DNA from: Streptomyces camponoticapitis
GTDB lineage: Bacteria; Actinomycetota; Actinomycetes; Streptomycetales; Streptomycetaceae
Length of the DNA: 64,000 nt
NCBI RefSeq assembly: GCF_014646115.1
Contig: NZ_BMMV01000021.1
Span: forward strand, 1 to 64,000
Direction: 5' to 3'
The notes beneath the pieces were generated by a model, which worked only from the letters and a program-made list of their open reading frames with translations, ran no database searches and had not been told where the DNA came from. Of the stretch, positions 7,376-16,775 are shown one piece after another; the stretch's first letter is position 1, and every line of letters begins with the position of its first letter. A program made the position numbers and the translations under genes.

Positions 7376-9429
7376 TACCGCCCCTTCCCTTCACGGCGGG
7401 TCCGGCGCGCGGCCCGTTCGGAGACCCGGCGCAGGGCGGGCGCAGTGGGGCGAACGGCGTCGGGAAGGGAGTCGGGAGTGGCGTCGCCGTCGAGGTGGCG
7501 GGCCAGCGCGGCGACGGTCGGATGGCGGAACATGTCCAGCAGCGGCACTGGTACACCGAGGCTGTCCCGCAGCAGCCGATGCACATCGGCGAGCAGGAGC
7601 GAATTGCCGCCCAGGTCGAAGAAGTTGGCGTCGGTGACGACTGCCGGTGTTTCGAGGGCCGTGCACCACGCCCGGGCTATCGCCTCCTCGGTGGCGGTAC
7701 GCGGCGCCGGGCCCTGTGCCGCTGGCCGGGGTGCCCGCGGGGCGGGAAGTGCCCGGGTGTCCACCTTGCCGGTGCTGGTCAGCGGGAGAGCGTCGAGGAC
7801 GGTCAGCAGGCGGGGCACCAGATGCTCGGGCACCCGGGCCGACAGCCGGCGGCGCAGTTCCCCGGGGTCGAGCGTGGTGCCCGCGACGGGCTGCACATGA
7901 CCCAGCAGTTCGGTGCGGCCGGAGCCGTCGGTCCGGGCGACGGCCACCGCTCGCAGCACGCCGGGCAGTGCCGCGAGGTGGTACTCGACCTCGCCGAGTT
8001 CGACGCGGATGCCGCGGATCTTCACCTGGCGGTCCAGCCTGCCCAGATATGCCAGCCTGCCGTCCGGCAGCCGGCGGCCCAGATCGCCGGTGCGGTAGCT
8101 CGACATGCCGCCTCCGGTGCCTCCGGTGCCTCCGTCGCGGCCGAACCGGTCGGCGGTCAGCTCGGGCGCCTGCCAGTAGCCGGGTGCGACGTACGGGCTG
8201 TGGATGACGATCTCCCCTTCGTCGGAGGAGGGTTCGCCCGCGGGGCCGAGGAGCGAGACGACGTAGCCGGCCAGCGGGTAGCCGATGGGCAGGACGTCGT
8301 GCTCCAGCACGGCGTCCGGCGGTAGGTGGTCCTGAACGGCGAAGCTGGCCTCGGTGGCCCCGTACCCGTTGACGAACACGCAGTCCGGCGCGAAGTGCGC
8401 GCGGCAGAGCAACGCGTCGTGCCGGGTCACGGTTTCGCCGCCGAGCACCACCGCGCGGACCGTGTCCAGGCGTCGTCCCCCGAGCGCGTCGACCAGGTAG
8501 CGGTACACCGTCGGTGTGGAGTGGAAGACGGTCACGCCCCGGTCGGCCAGGGCCTGTGCGAGATGGGCCGGGCCGTGCCGCCGCACATCCACGACGACGG
8601 CGGTCGCCCCGGCGAGCAGCGCCGCGAAGGTGTCGGTCACCGCCATGTCGAAACTGAAGGAGGACACCACGCTCAGCCCGTCCGCGGGTGTGATGCGGAA
8701 GTTCGCGAGGTGGTTGGCGACTCCGTGCAGCACGTTGCGGTGCGTCTGCGGCACGCCCTTGGGCCGACCCGTGGACCCGGAGGTGCAGAGCAGATAGGCC
8801 AGGTCGTCGGGCTGGACCGAGCGGTCGGCGGGGCCGGTCGGCTGCTCGTCGGGGAGGGCCTGCGGTCCGGCGGTGCGGGTCGGCGCCGGCGGCGGCACCA
8901 CGCGCAGCGATTCGGCCCGGAGCCGGTCCGCCGGGCAGGCGCCGTCCGCTATCACGATGTCGATGCCGGCGAGCGCGACGAGCTGCGCCAGGCGGGGTAC
9001 GGGATGGGCCGGGTTCAGCGGTACGTAGCAGCCGCCGGCGAACAGAACGCCGAGGATCGCGGCCACGGTCTCGGGCGAGTGGTCCAGCAGGATGCCGACG
9101 CGGTCACCGTGCCGGAGGCCGGCGGCGCGGAGTGCGGCGGCCGTCCGGTTGGCGGCGTCCGCGAGCATGCGGTACGTCCACGGTTCGCCCTCGCCGACCA
9201 CCGCCACGGCGTCGGGCCGCCGGGCGGCCTGTGCGGCGAACGCGGCCGGGATCGTCCCATGGTCGCCGAGCGGCCGGTACCCGTTCCCCGGGCGGTGCAG
9301 GTCGGCGAAGGGTACCGGCGGTGCCACGGCGGGGTACGGAGGAGGCGGTACCGCGTCCGATCCCGGAAGAGACGATGTCCCCTCCGGTTCCGGATCCGGC
9401 CGCCGGTCGTGCGGAGTCGTCGCGGTCAC
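7375..9429 (-). CDS. NRPS A-PCP didomain protein
   Basis: A 684-residue protein starting at a GTG that overlaps the upstream stop by four bases (GTGA). Residues about 50-570 form an adenylation domain: LCTSGSTGRPKGVP (A3), GYGATEASF (A5), YRTGDLGRRLPDGRL (A7), GRLDRQVKIRGIRVELGEVE (A8) and STGKVDTRALP (A10, invariant Lys). A carrier domain follows, with NFFDLGGNSLLL near residue 610 and its phosphopantetheine Ser. No condensation or thioesterase domain is present, so it activates and holds an amino acid for another protein. Aligning to GrsA, I read the specificity pocket as D-M-T-H-V-G-G-F-A-K, which I cannot match to a known substrate. The first 45 residues are Pro-rich and disordered. A short Gly-rich insertion sits before A7. 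Confidence 0.93.
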   Translation of the reverse strand: MTATTPHDRRPDPEPEGTSSLPGSDAVPPPPYPAVAPPVPFADLHRPGNGYRPLGDHGTIPAAFAAQAARRPDAVAVVGEGEPWTYRMLADAANRTAAALRAAGLRHGDRVGILLDHSPETVAAILGVLFAGGCYVPLNPAHPVPRLAQLVALAGIDIVIADGACPADRLRAESLRVVPPPAPTRTAGPQALPDEQPTGPADRSVQPDDLAYLLCTSGSTGRPKGVPQTHRNVLHGVANHLANFRITPADGLSVVSSFSFDMAVTDTFAALLAGATAVVVDVRRHGPAHLAQALADRGVTVFHSTPTVYRYLVDALGGRRLDTVRAVVLGGETVTRHDALLCRAHFAPDCVFVNGYGATEASFAVQDHLPPDAVLEHDVLPIGYPLAGYVVSLLGPAGEPSSDEGEIVIHSPYVAPGYWQAPELTADRFGRDGGTGGTGGGMSSYRTGDLGRRLPDGRLAYLGRLDRQVKIRGIRVELGEVEYHLAALPGVLRAVAVARTDGSGRTELLGHVQPVAGTTLDPGELRRRLSARVPEHLVPRLLTVLDALPLTSTGKVDTRALPAPRAPRPAAQGPAPRTATEEAIARAWCTALETPAVVTDANFFDLGGNSLLLADVHRLLRDSLGVPVPLLDMFRHPTVAALARHLDGDATPDSLPDAVRPTAPALRRVSERAARRTRREGKGR

Positions 9430-10526
9430 CTGGCCCCACCGTTCCCTTCCGGTCCGGCGGAGACCCCCGCCGGTGTACGGCGCAGGCGCTCGCGCAGCGC
9501 GAGCAGTCTGCGGCAGACCTCCGGGGTCCGGTCGGCCGGGAAGTCCGCGTTCTCCCACCCCGGTTCGGCCTCCCTGAGCGCCGCCGCCGCGGGCGGGGCG
9601 AAGCTGACCCGCCCGCCCTCGACGACGATCCCGTCGGCGTACGACCACCGCTGGTTGGCGGCGACCGCCTCGGCCCGGCTCAGTCCGGCCGGCAGCCGCA
9701 GGGTGACGCGGCCGTCGCTGATCCTCACGGGGTAGCCGCCGGGCAGCCCGGCCACGCCCGGCAGGCTGGTGTCCAGTTCGGTGCGGTTCGCCAGCGCGTC
9801 GATCAGCATGGCCCCCGCCTGTCCGGTCACCTGGTTGAGGGCCGAGCGGTCGCAGGCCCGCTGACCGGCCAGCGCCTCGGTGACCCCGTTCAGCGGCTCG
9901 TCGTCCAGCCAGCCGAGCGCCTCGCCCGCCGGGCCGGGCGGGTTCAGATGCAGATGGTGGCCGACCAGCCGCAGCCGGCGCTGGTCGGGCAGCCCGAGCC
10001 GGGCCTGCAGACTCGCGGCCAGCAGCGCGACGTTGCCGATGCCGCACAGCACCGGCACCCTCAGGGCGGCCAGCACCGGGTTGACCGCGTCCGGGAAACA
10101 GGCGTTGACGAACCAGGAGCCGCACTCGGCCGCCGCGCGGCCGGCCACCACGGCGAGATCCGCCTGAAGCGGGAGCGTCACCCCGAAGCCGGCGCGTCCG
10201 ACGAGCGCGGTCCAGGCTGAGGGCGCCGCACGGCGCTCCCACGGCGACTGGTGGGAAGCGCACAGCAGCACGCCGTCCGGCGCCTCCTGACGGATCAGCT
10301 CGGGCAGCGCGGCCCGCATGTCCGGCCCGGTCGTCAAGGCCCGGAAGCGCACGTCGCGACCGGCCAACGCGGCTCGTGTGGACGCCAGTTGGCACAATTC
10401 TCCGGCGCTGTCCCCGCGGGCGGCCACGACCACCCGCAGCGGCGGGCCGGCGGTTGTCGCCAGGGCGGCGCAGACGGAGGCGGCCAGAGACCCGCTGCCG
10501 ACCACCACGACCCTGGGCACCGTCAT
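9426..10526 (-). CDS. NAD(P)-binding Rossmann-fold protein (dehydrogenase-like)
   Basis: A 366-residue protein starting at ATG 10526, first gene of the leftward operon. The N-terminus has a clear dinucleotide-binding loop (RVVVVGSGSLAASVCAALA) followed by a strand and an Arg-containing turn (PLRVVVAARGDSAGE), which suggests NADP. The middle has WFVNACFPDAVNPVLAAL and LCGIGNVALLAASLQARL. This is reminiscent of lactate/malate or opine dehydrogenases, where the N-P turn follows the second strand and a second helix closes the active site. The C-terminal domain ends with a GLPGGYPVRISDGRVTLRLP segment like the small beta-hairpin of that superfamily. I cannot name a substrate. Its place at the head of an operon with an A-PCP suggests it makes or reduces a building block. 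No strong ribosome-binding site precedes the ATG. Confidence 0.7.
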   Translation of the reverse strand: MTVPRVVVVGSGSLAASVCAALATTAGPPLRVVVAARGDSAGELCQLASTRAALAGRDVRFRALTTGPDMRAALPELIRQEAPDGVLLCASHQSPWERRAAPSAWTALVGRAGFGVTLPLQADLAVVAGRAAAECGSWFVNACFPDAVNPVLAALRVPVLCGIGNVALLAASLQARLGLPDQRRLRLVGHHLHLNPPGPAGEALGWLDDEPLNGVTEALAGQRACDRSALNQVTGQAGAMLIDALANRTELDTSLPGVAGLPGGYPVRISDGRVTLRLPAGLSRAEAVAANQRWSYADGIVVEGGRVSFAPPAAAALREAEPGWENADFPADRTPEVCRRLLALRERLRRTPAGVSAGPEGNGGAR

Positions 10527-10788
10527 CGCGTCCGGGCCGGCGCGTGCGGTCTCGCGGTCACAAAAGTGATCTTCGGTATCGGCACCGCTGGATAGTAACG
10601 CCTGATCGCCCGGGTGAGAGGGCTCCGCGACAAGGTATTCGAACCCTTCCCAAGCACCGACGCCGTGGCTAGCATGCCCACTCAGTACGAGATCAACTAA
10701 GCCCTTTCCGGCCGGTGTTCCTGCGGCGGTGTGGTGTCGGCGGCCAACTACCGTGCACCGGTGGGGCGTTTTCCGGGGGGAGCTTGGC
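10527..10788. promoter_or_regulatory. divergent promoter region of the biosynthetic cluster
   Basis: This 262-base gap separates the leftward dehydrogenase operon from the rightward LanB-like operon and must hold both promoters. A perfect short inverted repeat, TCAC-AAAA-GTGA, lies at 10558-10569, about 30 bases upstream of the leftward ATG, and is a candidate operator. The rightward gene has a purine-rich ribosome-binding site, GGGGGGAG, at 10775-10782. I see no convincing -35/-10 pair on either strand and no open frame with coding bias. Confidence 0.5.
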
Positions 10789-13179
10789 TTGAGGGTTTCG
10801 CCGTTGTCCGCGCCGGCCGTGTACGGCAGTGGCGAGGAGCCGGTCGAGCTGGCCGAACTGCCCGGAACCCCCTGGCGGGTGTGGCGCGACACCGTCCTGC
10901 GCTCCACCGGGTTCCCCGCCGAGGGACTGAACCTGTTCGCCTCCGCCTCGGCCGCCTCCGCCGCCGAGGCCCGCCTCGCGGGAGACATCGACGAGGACGC
11001 CTACCGCGCGGCCTTCGGGAAGGCCGCCTCCGCCGTCGGCGCCCGGCTGTACGAGATAGCGGGCGATCCGCTCTTCCGCGAGGCGATCACCTGGCAGAAC
11101 CCCGGCCTGCTGGCGTCCCTGGACGGGCTGCGCGCGTCCGGCCCCAACGCCCCGCCGGACCGCAAGACCCGCCGCCGACAGGTGGTGGTGGCCCGCTACT
11201 GGCAGCGCTACTGCGCCAAGAACGACAGCATCGGCTTCTTCGGCCCGGTGTGCTGGGGCCGGCTGACCGACGACGACGCCGTGGTGACGGCCCGACCGGG
11301 CCCCGCCCTGATGACCGGGCGTCAGGTGTACTTCGAGTGGTGGGCGCTGGCGGCGTTCGCCGACCGGCTGGCCTCCGACCCGCGCTTCCGGCCGCATCTG
11401 CCGGTGGCGCTGCAGCCCCAACTCTCCGTACGAGAAGGGATGCTGCACCGCCCGGTGGCCCCGGCCACGGAGCTCACCCGCGCCGAGGCGGCGCTGCTCT
11501 CCCGGCTGTCCATGCCGCGCCCGGCGGCCGCCCTGGTGGCCGAACTCGTCGCGGACGACGGCAATCCCGTCCGCCGCGACGCGGACGGGTTCATGCTGCT
11601 GGAGCGGCTCAGCGAGCGCGGCGTGCTGCGCTGGGGCATCGACCTGCCGCTGAATCTCACCGCCGAACCGATCCTGGCCGCGGCCATCGAAGCGATCGGC
11701 GATCCGGCCGCCCGCGAGGCCGCCCGCGAGGAGTTCGGCCGGCTGGACGCCGCCCGCGCCGAACTGGCCGTCGCGGCGGGCGACTCCGCCGCCGTGCACG
11801 CCGCGACGGTCCGGCTGGACGAGGTCTTCACCGAGCTGACCGGGCTGGACAGCCGTCGCAGGGCCGGGCAGACGTACGCGGGACGCACGCTGTGCCACGA
11901 GGACACCGACCGCGACCTGGAGCTCTCGTTCGGCCGGCCGCTGCTGGCGGAGCTGGCGCCCGCACTCCACGTACTTCTCACGGCGGCGCGCTGGCTCAGC
12001 CACACCCTGGCGTCCGCGTACCGGCAGGCGCTGCGGGAGGTCTACGCCGAGCTGTGCGCCGACCTCGGCACCCGGGACGTGCCGCTGGGCGATCTGCGCT
12101 ATCTCGCCCACGGCCTCTTCTTCGGCACCGCCCGACGGCCGGTCGACGACGTGGTGGCCGCCTTCGCCGACCGGTGGGCCGAGCTGACGGGCGGTACGGA
12201 GCCGGCACCGGGCACCCACCGGGTGCGACTGCGCTCGGAGGAGCTGTCCGCCCGCGCCGCCGACCTGTTCGACGCGCCGGGGCCCGGCTGGTCCACCGCC
12301 CGTATCCACAGCCCCGACCTGCAGATCGTCGCACCCAGCGTGAAGAAGCTGGCCGCCGGTGACTACACGGTGGTACTCGGCGAGCTGCACGCGGCCTATC
12401 TGACGCTCTGCACCGGTGTGTTCAGCCGTGCCCACCCCCGGCCGGGCGCCCTGCGGGCCGCGATCGACCGGGATCTCGGGACGAACCGGGTGCAACTGCT
12501 GCTGCCCGACGACTTCCCCCGGATGACCGCCCGGGTCGCCGACCTGCTGTGGTCGCCGGACAACTGGCAGCTCGGCTTCGTTCCGGCACCCGGCGCCGAG
12601 CACTCCCGGCTGCTACCGGTCACCGCGCTGACGGTGACCGAGCGGGACGGCGACCTGGTGGCCCGGCACACCGACGGACAGGAGTGGCCGCTGCTGGAGG
12701 TGTTCGCCGACTTCCTGTCCATGCACACGGCCGACGCGTTCAAGCTGGTCGCGGCCGGCGCGCACACCCCTCGGGTGACGATCGACCGGCTTGTCGTGGA
12801 GCGCGAGACCTGGCGGTGCACGGTCGGGTCGACCGGTTTGGCCACCGCCAAGGGCTACGCACAGCGGTATCTCGCGGCCCGGCGCTGGGCGGCGGAACTC
12901 GGTCTGCCGGACCGGGTGTTCATCCGCCTCGGCACCGAACTCAAGCCCACCTACGCGGATCTGACCAGCCCGCCGCTGGTGCTCTCGCTCGTCTCCATGA
13001 TGCGCGGCGCCTGGCTGGACGGCGGAGCCGACGTCGAGGTGGTGGTCACGGAGGCGCTGCCGCTCCCCGAGGACACCTGGGTGCCGGACGCCGCGGGCCG
13101 CACCTACTACTCGGAGCTGCGCATGCAGATCCTTGATCCGCTCGTGCCACCGCACACCAAGGGGGGCACCGATGACTGA
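10789..13179 (+). CDS. LanB-like (lantibiotic dehydratase N-domain) aminoacyl-tRNA-dependent protein 1
   Basis: About 796 residues long, this resembles the N-terminal glutamylation domain of LanB dehydratases (Lant_dehydr_N) and lacks the separate C-terminal elimination domain, like the PEARL ligases. Landmarks are LPGTPWRVWRDTVLRSTGFP at the N-terminus, RYWQRYCAKNDSIGFFGP (about residue 145), DSRRRAGQTYAGRTLCHED, a GDYTVVLGELH segment and a C-terminal YYSELRMQILDP. LanB domains use glutamyl-tRNA. PEARLs join an amino acid from aminoacyl-tRNA to a peptide C-terminus. The TTG at 10789 is chosen because GGGGGGAG lies six bases upstream. A GTG at 10729 is the longest alternative. The gene overlaps the following NRPS by eight bases. 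It is clearly paralogous to the protein at 22435-24753. No precursor peptide or LanC is nearby. Confidence 0.85.
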   Translation: MRVSPLSAPAVYGSGEEPVELAELPGTPWRVWRDTVLRSTGFPAEGLNLFASASAASAAEARLAGDIDEDAYRAAFGKAASAVGARLYEIAGDPLFREAITWQNPGLLASLDGLRASGPNAPPDRKTRRRQVVVARYWQRYCAKNDSIGFFGPVCWGRLTDDDAVVTARPGPALMTGRQVYFEWWALAAFADRLASDPRFRPHLPVALQPQLSVREGMLHRPVAPATELTRAEAALLSRLSMPRPAAALVAELVADDGNPVRRDADGFMLLERLSERGVLRWGIDLPLNLTAEPILAAAIEAIGDPAAREAAREEFGRLDAARAELAVAAGDSAAVHAATVRLDEVFTELTGLDSRRRAGQTYAGRTLCHEDTDRDLELSFGRPLLAELAPALHVLLTAARWLSHTLASAYRQALREVYAELCADLGTRDVPLGDLRYLAHGLFFGTARRPVDDVVAAFADRWAELTGGTEPAPGTHRVRLRSEELSARAADLFDAPGPGWSTARIHSPDLQIVAPSVKKLAAGDYTVVLGELHAAYLTLCTGVFSRAHPRPGALRAAIDRDLGTNRVQLLLPDDFPRMTARVADLLWSPDNWQLGFVPAPGAEHSRLLPVTALTVTERDGDLVARHTDGQEWPLLEVFADFLSMHTADAFKLVAAGAHTPRVTIDRLVVERETWRCTVGSTGLATAKGYAQRYLAARRWAAELGLPDRVFIRLGTELKPTYADLTSPPLVLSLVSMMRGAWLDGGADVEVVVTEALPLPEDTWVPDAAGRTYYSELRMQILDPLVPPHTKGGTDD

Positions 13180-16100
13180 GGCCGTGCCCGAAGACTGGGG
13201 CAGGGGGGAATCGCTCGCGGCGGAAGCGCCGACCGTGCCGGCGGCAGTCCTGGCGGCGGCACAGCGGCGCCCCGGCGCGATCGCGGTGCGGCAGGGCCGC
13301 CGTACGGTGACCTACGCCGAACTGGTCGCCTCGGCCGGCGGACTCGCCCGGACGCTGCGTGGCCTCGGCGTCGGCCCCGAGGCCACGGTCGGGGTGTGCG
13401 GGCGGCGCCGGCCGCACACCGTCGCGGCGATGCTGGGCGTCATGCTCGCGGGCGGTGCCTATGTGCCGCTGGACCCGACGCACCCGCGCGACCGGCTGCG
13501 GGCCGTACTCGACGACGCCGGTGTGGAGCTGACGGTCGTCGACGCCGAGGGCCGCGCGTTGCTCGCCGACGCCGCGCCGGACCGGCTGTTCGTGAACGCG
13601 CCGGCCCTCGGCGCGGACGCCCCGGCCGAACCGGGACCGGACCAGGCGTCCCCGGCCGACGGCCCGGTCCCACCGGACCACCCGTCCTTGAAAACGCTGT
13701 CGCCGGACAACCCGGCGTACGTGATGTACACCTCCGGGTCGACCGGCGCCCCGAAGGGCGTGGTGGTCACCCATCGCAGCGTGACGGCGTTTTTGACGGC
13801 CTCCGCACACCGACTCGGGATCGGTAGGGACACGACAGCCCTGGCCACCGCCTCCTTCGGCTTCGACGTGAGCGTCCTGGAGATCTTCACCACGCTGGCC
13901 GTCGGCGGCACCGTCGCCCTGGTGCCGGAGGCCGACCGCCGCTCCCCGGACCGGCTCGGCCGCTTCGCCGCCGCTCACCGGGTCACCTGGGCCGCCCCAC
14001 CGGTGTCGATGCTGCCCCTGCTGGACCCGGCCGATTTCCCCGAACTGCGGGTGCTCGTGGCCACCGCCGAACCGGTGGCGCCCGATCAGGTACGGCGCTG
14101 GGCGGGCACCGCCGAGGCGCCGAGGCTGCGCTTCGTCAACGCCTACGGCCCGACCGAGACCACCGTCGAGGCCACCGCCCAGGACGCCGTCGGCGACTGG
14201 ACCCGGCCGGTCCCGATGGGCCGCCCGCTGCCGAACCTGCGGGTGTACGTGGTGGACGAGGCGCTGCGCCCGGTGCCGGTCGGCACGGCGGGCGAGCTGC
14301 TGGTCGGCGGCGCCGGTCTCGCCCGTGGCTATCTCGGACGGCCGGGGCTGACCGCGCAGCGGTTCGTCGCCGACCCCTTCTCGGGGTCGGGCGGGCGGCT
14401 CTACCGGACGGGCGACCTGGCGGCCTGGGAACCGGATGGAGCCCTGCGCTACCTCTGCCGCGCCGACCGGCAGCTCAAGGTCCGCGGTCACCGCGTCGAG
14501 CCCGGGGAGGTGGAGGCTACCCTGGCCGGCCACCCCGGGGTCCGTCAGGCGTTCGTCGACCTGGTCCCGACCACGGCCGGCCCGGTGCTGACCGCGTTCC
14601 TGACGCCCGCGCGCGCTCCGTCCGACGCGGCCCTGCGCGAGCACTGCGCCCAGTTGCTGCCGGCAGCCATGGTGCCCGCGCGTTTCGTCCGGCTCGACGC
14701 GCTGCCGCGCAACACGTCCGGCAAGACGGACCGGGCGGCGCTGCACGAACTGATGTCACCGGCCACGGCGGAACCCGGCGGCGGCTGGCAGCCGGAGAGC
14801 GAGGAGGCGGCCGTGGTCGCCCGTGCCTGGGCCGACGTGCTGGGCGTACCGGTGCGCTCCGGTGAGGACACCTTCTTCGACGCCGGCGGCCACTCCCTCG
14901 GCGCGATGCGACTGGTCGCCCGGTTGCGGGCCGACCTGGACCGGGACGTACGGATCGAGGACGTCCTGCGCGCCCGTACGGTCGACGGTCTCGCCGCCGC
15001 CCTGGTCACCGCCGCGCCGACCGGTCCGGAGCTGACGCGCGGCAACCCGCCGGCGCTGTCGGCCGCGCAACGACGGCTCTGGTTCCTCGACCAGCTCACG
15101 GTGGAGAGCGGGGCGTACAACATCGCGCTGGCACAGCGGCTGCGTGGCCCGCTGGACCCTGCGGTGCTCGCGTCCGCCCTGGCCGAGGTGGCCCGGCGGC
15201 ACGAGGTGCTGCGCTGGCGGATACCCACCGTCGACGGGGCTCCGGCCGTGGTGATCGACCCCGCCGGTGATGTCCCCCTGCCCGTCACCGATCTGACGGC
15301 GCTGCAGCCGGCGGAGCGGGCCGACGCCCTGGCGGCGTCGCTCACGGAGGTTGCCGGGGCCCGCTTCGACCTGGCCGCCGACCGGCTCTGGCGGGCCCGT
15401 CTGTTCCTGGTGGGCGAGGACGAGCACGTGCTGGCCTTCACCGCCCACCACGCCGTCTTCGACGGCTGGTCGCAGGGGCTGTTCCTGCACGACCTGGGCG
15501 CGGCGTACGCCCGGGGCGCGGCGCCGCTGCCACCGGCGGCGGCCTCGTTCGCCGACTACGTGGCCTGGCGGGCGGACCGGGCGGACCGTCGCGCGGAGAG
15601 CGATCTGGGCTGGTGGCTGGAGCATCTGGAGGGCGTACCGCCCGTGCTGGAACTCCCCGGCGACCGGCCCCGTCCTTCCGAACAGACCTTCCGGGGCGGG
15701 CGCGTGGAGACGCTTCTCGGGGCCGGGACCACCGCGGCGGTGCACGCGCTGGCCCGTGACTGCGGGGCCACGCCTTCTGCGGTACTGCTGGCCGTCCTCG
15801 GCCAGCTCGCCGGTCGGCTCGCCGGGCGCGACGACCTGGTCGTCGGCACACCCGCGGTGGACCGCCGGCACCCCGCGTTCCTTGATCTGGTGGGCTTCTT
15901 CATCGAGGTGGTGCCGCTTCGGTTGCGCCCGGCCGGCGACCGGAGCTTCCGGGACGAGGTGCGAGGCACCCGGGAGGAGTTGCTCGACGCGTTGGCCCAC
16001 CCCGAGGCACCGGTCGAGCGGCTGGTGGAGGCATTGCGGCTGCCCCGCGACGCGTCGCGCCAGCCGCTGGTCCAGGTCCTGTTCAACGCCTACAACTTCC

Positions 16101-16738
16101 CGCAGCCACAGCTCGAACTGCCCGGACTCGATGTCACGGCGGAGCCCGTACCGGTGCCCGGGGCGCCGTTCGACCTGACCGTCTACGCCGCCGAGGCCGA
16201 CGGGCGCTACCGGATCGAACTCGTCCACAACACCGACCGTTTCACCACCACCCGCGCGGAGCGGCTGCTCGCCGCCTACGTCCATCTGCTGGAACGTTTC
16301 CTCGAAGCGCCGGACCGCCCGGCCGGGGAGACCGGTCTCGCCCCGTACGCCGATCTGTTCGAGGACGCGACCGCGGGGCCCGCGCCGGCCGGGCCACCGG
16401 CCCTCCCGGCGCTCCCCGCACCGGGCGGAGCCACCGAGGCGGCCCTGCTGGCCGTCTGGCGGCAGGTCCTGGAGCGCGACGACATCGCGGCCACCGACAA
16501 CTTCTTCGATGCCGGTGGCACGTCACTCCTGCTCGTCACCGTGCGGCAGCGGCTGGAGGAGGTACTCGGCCGACAGCTGAGGGTCGTGGACCTGTTCCAC
16601 CACCCGAACGCCCGCGCGCTCGCCGCCCATCTCGACGGTGCCGCACCGGCGGCCGGTGCGGACCGGGGCGCGGACCGGGGCCGGGCGCGCCGCGGCCGCG
16701 CCCTGTCCCGCGCCGCCCGTCGGCGCGGGCCCAACTGA
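13172..16738 (+). CDS. NRPS, A-PCP-C-PCP
   Basis: 1188 residues from ATG 13172, preceded by AAGGGGGG and overlapping the LanB-like gene. Residues about 20-520 are an adenylation domain (YTSGSTGAPKG, NAYGPTETT, YRTGDLAAWEPDG, NTSGKTDRAAL). PCP1 follows (FFDAGGHSLGAM, about 575). A condensation domain spans about 625-1050, with AAQRRLWFLDQL and an intact HHAVFDGWS catalytic motif near 760. A final PCP (NFFDAGGTSLLL, about 1115) ends the protein. The C-PCP half-module has no adenylation domain of its own, so its carrier must be loaded in trans or serve a different acyl transfer. From alignment to GrsA I read the A-domain pocket as D-V-L-A-V-T-A-V-E-K, with no substrate I can name. The Ala/Arg-rich C-terminal tail may be a docking segment. 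Confidence 0.93.
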   Translation: MTEAVPEDWGRGESLAAEAPTVPAAVLAAAQRRPGAIAVRQGRRTVTYAELVASAGGLARTLRGLGVGPEATVGVCGRRRPHTVAAMLGVMLAGGAYVPLDPTHPRDRLRAVLDDAGVELTVVDAEGRALLADAAPDRLFVNAPALGADAPAEPGPDQASPADGPVPPDHPSLKTLSPDNPAYVMYTSGSTGAPKGVVVTHRSVTAFLTASAHRLGIGRDTTALATASFGFDVSVLEIFTTLAVGGTVALVPEADRRSPDRLGRFAAAHRVTWAAPPVSMLPLLDPADFPELRVLVATAEPVAPDQVRRWAGTAEAPRLRFVNAYGPTETTVEATAQDAVGDWTRPVPMGRPLPNLRVYVVDEALRPVPVGTAGELLVGGAGLARGYLGRPGLTAQRFVADPFSGSGGRLYRTGDLAAWEPDGALRYLCRADRQLKVRGHRVEPGEVEATLAGHPGVRQAFVDLVPTTAGPVLTAFLTPARAPSDAALREHCAQLLPAAMVPARFVRLDALPRNTSGKTDRAALHELMSPATAEPGGGWQPESEEAAVVARAWADVLGVPVRSGEDTFFDAGGHSLGAMRLVARLRADLDRDVRIEDVLRARTVDGLAAALVTAAPTGPELTRGNPPALSAAQRRLWFLDQLTVESGAYNIALAQRLRGPLDPAVLASALAEVARRHEVLRWRIPTVDGAPAVVIDPAGDVPLPVTDLTALQPAERADALAASLTEVAGARFDLAADRLWRARLFLVGEDEHVLAFTAHHAVFDGWSQGLFLHDLGAAYARGAAPLPPAAASFADYVAWRADRADRRAESDLGWWLEHLEGVPPVLELPGDRPRPSEQTFRGGRVETLLGAGTTAAVHALARDCGATPSAVLLAVLGQLAGRLAGRDDLVVGTPAVDRRHPAFLDLVGFFIEVVPLRLRPAGDRSFRDEVRGTREELLDALAHPEAPVERLVEALRLPRDASRQPLVQVLFNAYNFPQPQLELPGLDVTAEPVPVPGAPFDLTVYAAEADGRYRIELVHNTDRFTTTRAERLLAAYVHLLERFLEAPDRPAGETGLAPYADLFEDATAGPAPAGPPALPALPAPGGATEAALLAVWRQVLERDDIAATDNFFDAGGTSLLLVTVRQRLEEVLGRQLRVVDLFHHPNARALAAHLDGAAPAAGADRGADRGRARRGRALSRAARRRGPN

Positions 16739-16775
16739 TCAGCACCGCCCGGCTTCCGTACTCGGAGAGGCAGAA

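Noticed and set aside
10693..12603. 636-codon minus-strand open frame
   Set aside because: Antisense to the first LanB-like gene, which has clear motifs and a ribosome-binding site.
13046..16285. Long minus-strand frames of 566 and 509 codons
   Set aside because: Antisense to the A-PCP-C-PCP NRPS; no recognisable domains.
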